A stretch of DNA of 64,000 bases, taken from contig NZ_JAGGPL010000003.1 of assembly GCF_018613805.1 (NCBI RefSeq), positions 310,001 to 374,000 of the forward strand. Direction: 5' to 3'. This DNA comes from Arthrobacter sp. ISL-48. Its GTDB lineage: Bacteria > Actinomycetota > Actinomycetes > Actinomycetales > Micrococcaceae. Position 1 is the first letter of the stretch. The number at the start of each line of letters is the position of its first letter. Shown here piece by piece: positions 62,858 to 64,000 of this stretch. The notes under the pieces were generated by a model. It was not told the origin of the DNA and ran no database searches. It saw nothing but the letters and a program-made list of their open reading frames with translations. The translations under genes were made by a program, and so were the position numbers.

Positions 62858-63790
62858 TTAGCCCGGAGTCAGAATGAAGTCCCACGGATCACTGTTGGTA
62901 GTGCTCACCTGGATCTCAACATCATGGCCTTGGTCGGCCAGCACGTTGCCCAGCGCGGACGCAGCGGCGGGTAGCCACAGCCATTCGCTGGCGAAGTGCG
63001 AGACGTCAATGAGGTAGGGCCGGCCATTCACCGCCTCTTCCCTGGCCTCGGAGGCCGGGTGGTGCCGGAGGTCGGCCGTGACATACACGTCAGCATTGCT
63101 GGCCCGCACCTCGTTGAACAGTGAGTCTCCGGCCCCGCCGCACACTGCGACGCGGCGCACCAGGCCATCCTTGTCCCCGGAGACCCGGACTCCCCCGGCT
63201 ACCGACGGAAGGATGCCGAACACGCGTGCGGCGAATTCGCCAAGGCTTGTGACCTCCGACAGCTCCCCGACTCGCCCGATCCCTTCTTCCGGCAGGCCGT
63301 TGGTGGCTGCTGTCAGCGGGGCCACGTCCTCGAGCCCCAAGGCGTCTGCCAGGACATCGGAGACACCCCCGACGGCGGAATCACCATTGGTGTGGACTGT
63401 CAGCAGGGCGGTGCCAGATTCGATGAGCCGGTGGATCGCCTTTCCTTTTGCCGAGGTTGCCGCAACCGAGGTGACGCCTTTAAGGAGCAGTGGATGGTGG
63501 GTGATAAGCAGTTCGGCCCCCCACTCCACGGCTTCCTCAATGACCTCCAGCGTGGGGTCCACGGCGAACATCACCCTGGTGACAGGTGATGCGGGGCGTC
63601 CGGCCACCAGTCCCACTTCGTCCCAGTTCTCCGCCAGGGACTCGGGCCAGAGTTCCTCGACCGCCAGCAGCAACTGGCCCAGGGTGGGGGCGTCCGGCTT
63701 GTCGGGGGCAGCCGTTTCCCCTGACGCGGTGTCAGGGGTGCCACTGCCGTCTCTGTCCGCATCTGTAACGCCGGTATTTACGGGTTCCAT
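62858..63790 (-). CDS. Nif3-like dinuclear metal-centre protein (GTP cyclohydrolase I type 2 / YbgI family)
   Basis: Nif3-family protein of 310 residues starting at the ATG at 63790 (MEPVNTGVTDA). After a disordered Asp/Pro-rich N-terminus the metal motifs appear: WDEVGLVAG, LLITHHPLLLKG (metal His pair), LLTVHTNGDSAVGGVSDVL (metal His, Asp) and, near the C-terminus, VYVTADLRHHPASEA and LIDVSHFASEW (His and Glu). Members are metal hydrolases of uncertain natural substrate. It is upstream of the zinc-ribbon gene and divergent from msrA. Confidence 0.92.
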   Translation of the reverse strand: MEPVNTGVTDADRDGSGTPDTASGETAAPDKPDAPTLGQLLLAVEELWPESLAENWDEVGLVAGRPASPVTRVMFAVDPTLEVIEEAVEWGAELLITHHPLLLKGVTSVAATSAKGKAIHRLIESGTALLTVHTNGDSAVGGVSDVLADALGLEDVAPLTAATNGLPEEGIGRVGELSEVTSLGEFAARVFGILPSVAGGVRVSGDKDGLVRRVAVCGGAGDSLFNEVRASNADVYVTADLRHHPASEAREEAVNGRPYLIDVSHFASEWLWLPAAASALGNVLADQGHDVEIQVSTTNSDPWDFILTPG

Positions 63791-63889
63791 AGTCTCAGTT
63801 TTACCCCATCGGTTCGTCTGGCCCGCACGTGTAACAGTCTCGTAAGGTGGTGGGGGAATCATCCAGGACCGCCGACCATTGAAGAGATC

Positions 63890-64000
63890 ATGAAAACTTT
63901 TGTTCTTGGCGGAGGCTGCTTCTGGTGCCTCGACGCCGTTTACCAGAAAACCAAGGGCGTCAGTTCGGTGGTTTCCGGCTACACGGGCGGGCACGATCCG
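63890..64000 (+). CDS. msrA: Peptide-methionine (S)-S-oxide reductase MsrA, start of gene
   Basis: Repairs methionine sulfoxide. From the ATG at 63890 the 37 visible residues are MKTFVLGGGCFWCLDAVYQK, then TKGVSSVVSGYTGGHDP, which contain the catalytic GCFWC motif and the conserved SGYTGG segment. The rest of the gene lies beyond the window. Confidence 0.96.
   Translation, partial: MKTFVLGGGCFWCLDAVYQKTKGVSSVVSGYTGGHDP

Overview
This window is chromosomal DNA from a high-GC actinobacterium, most likely Arthrobacter, Pseudarthrobacter or a close relative in the Micrococcaceae. I infer this from protein similarity recalled from memory and from gene order: proB-obg-rpmA-rplU-rne, ndk-DUF4233-folC-ileS, clpX-clpP2-clpP1-tig, an ileS leader of actinobacterial T-box type, and an MptB-type mannosyltransferase. 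No search was run. Most of the window is housekeeping sequence with short intergenic gaps and many hairpin terminators.

Layout. 1-8.1 kb (minus strand): proB (cut by the window edge), obg, rpmA, rplU, a thiD-tenA fusion under a TPP riboswitch, and an RNase E/G gene. 8.6-15.2 kb: a VKOR-family gene facing ndk across a long perfect palindrome, then DUF4233-folC-ileS with an ileS T-box leader. 15.3-25.7 kb: an EEP phosphatase/nuclease, an SDR, valS, a DsbA-like protein, then tig-clpP1-clpP2-clpX with a ClgR-type site, and tRNA-Pro and tRNA-Gly. 25.8-36.5 kb: a Nei-type glycosylase, rpiB, a DUF1648 protein, pepN, an OsmC protein, a secreted C39-like lipoprotein, an epimerase-like protein, mscS, a truncated haemoglobin, an unknown protein and tesB.

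36.5-38.5 kb is a small accessory island. It holds a decayed ABC ATPase fragment, an NAD(P)H-binding oxidoreductase and a divergent ECF41-type sigma factor. Two perfect ECF41-type promoter motifs lie face to face between the last two genes.

38.5-53.5 kb: ettA, ssb and tRNA-Arg, then sugar genes. xylR (ROK) is divergent from xylA-xylB. A LacI-controlled cluster follows: a Gfo/Idh oxidoreductase, a DUF993 aldolase-like protein and a TIM-barrel isomerase form one coupled operon, with lacI and an esterase-like hydrolase divergent and a second TIM-barrel gene downstream. Three similar LacI-type operators connect these transcription units, which suggests one uncharacterised pathway for an oxidised or unusual sugar. 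An aldose 1-epimerase with a different LacI-type operator closes the section.

53.5-64 kb: AlkD-like repair protein, MptB, orn, tRNA-His, def, a secreted HNH nuclease, an atypical GAPDH with an extended N-terminus, rnpB, yaaA, a zinc-ribbon-family protein, a Nif3-like protein and the start of msrA.

Three gene remnants lie between intact genes: ABC ATPase, GNAT and slipin/SPFH. I see no CRISPR array, insertion sequence, prophage or replication origin.
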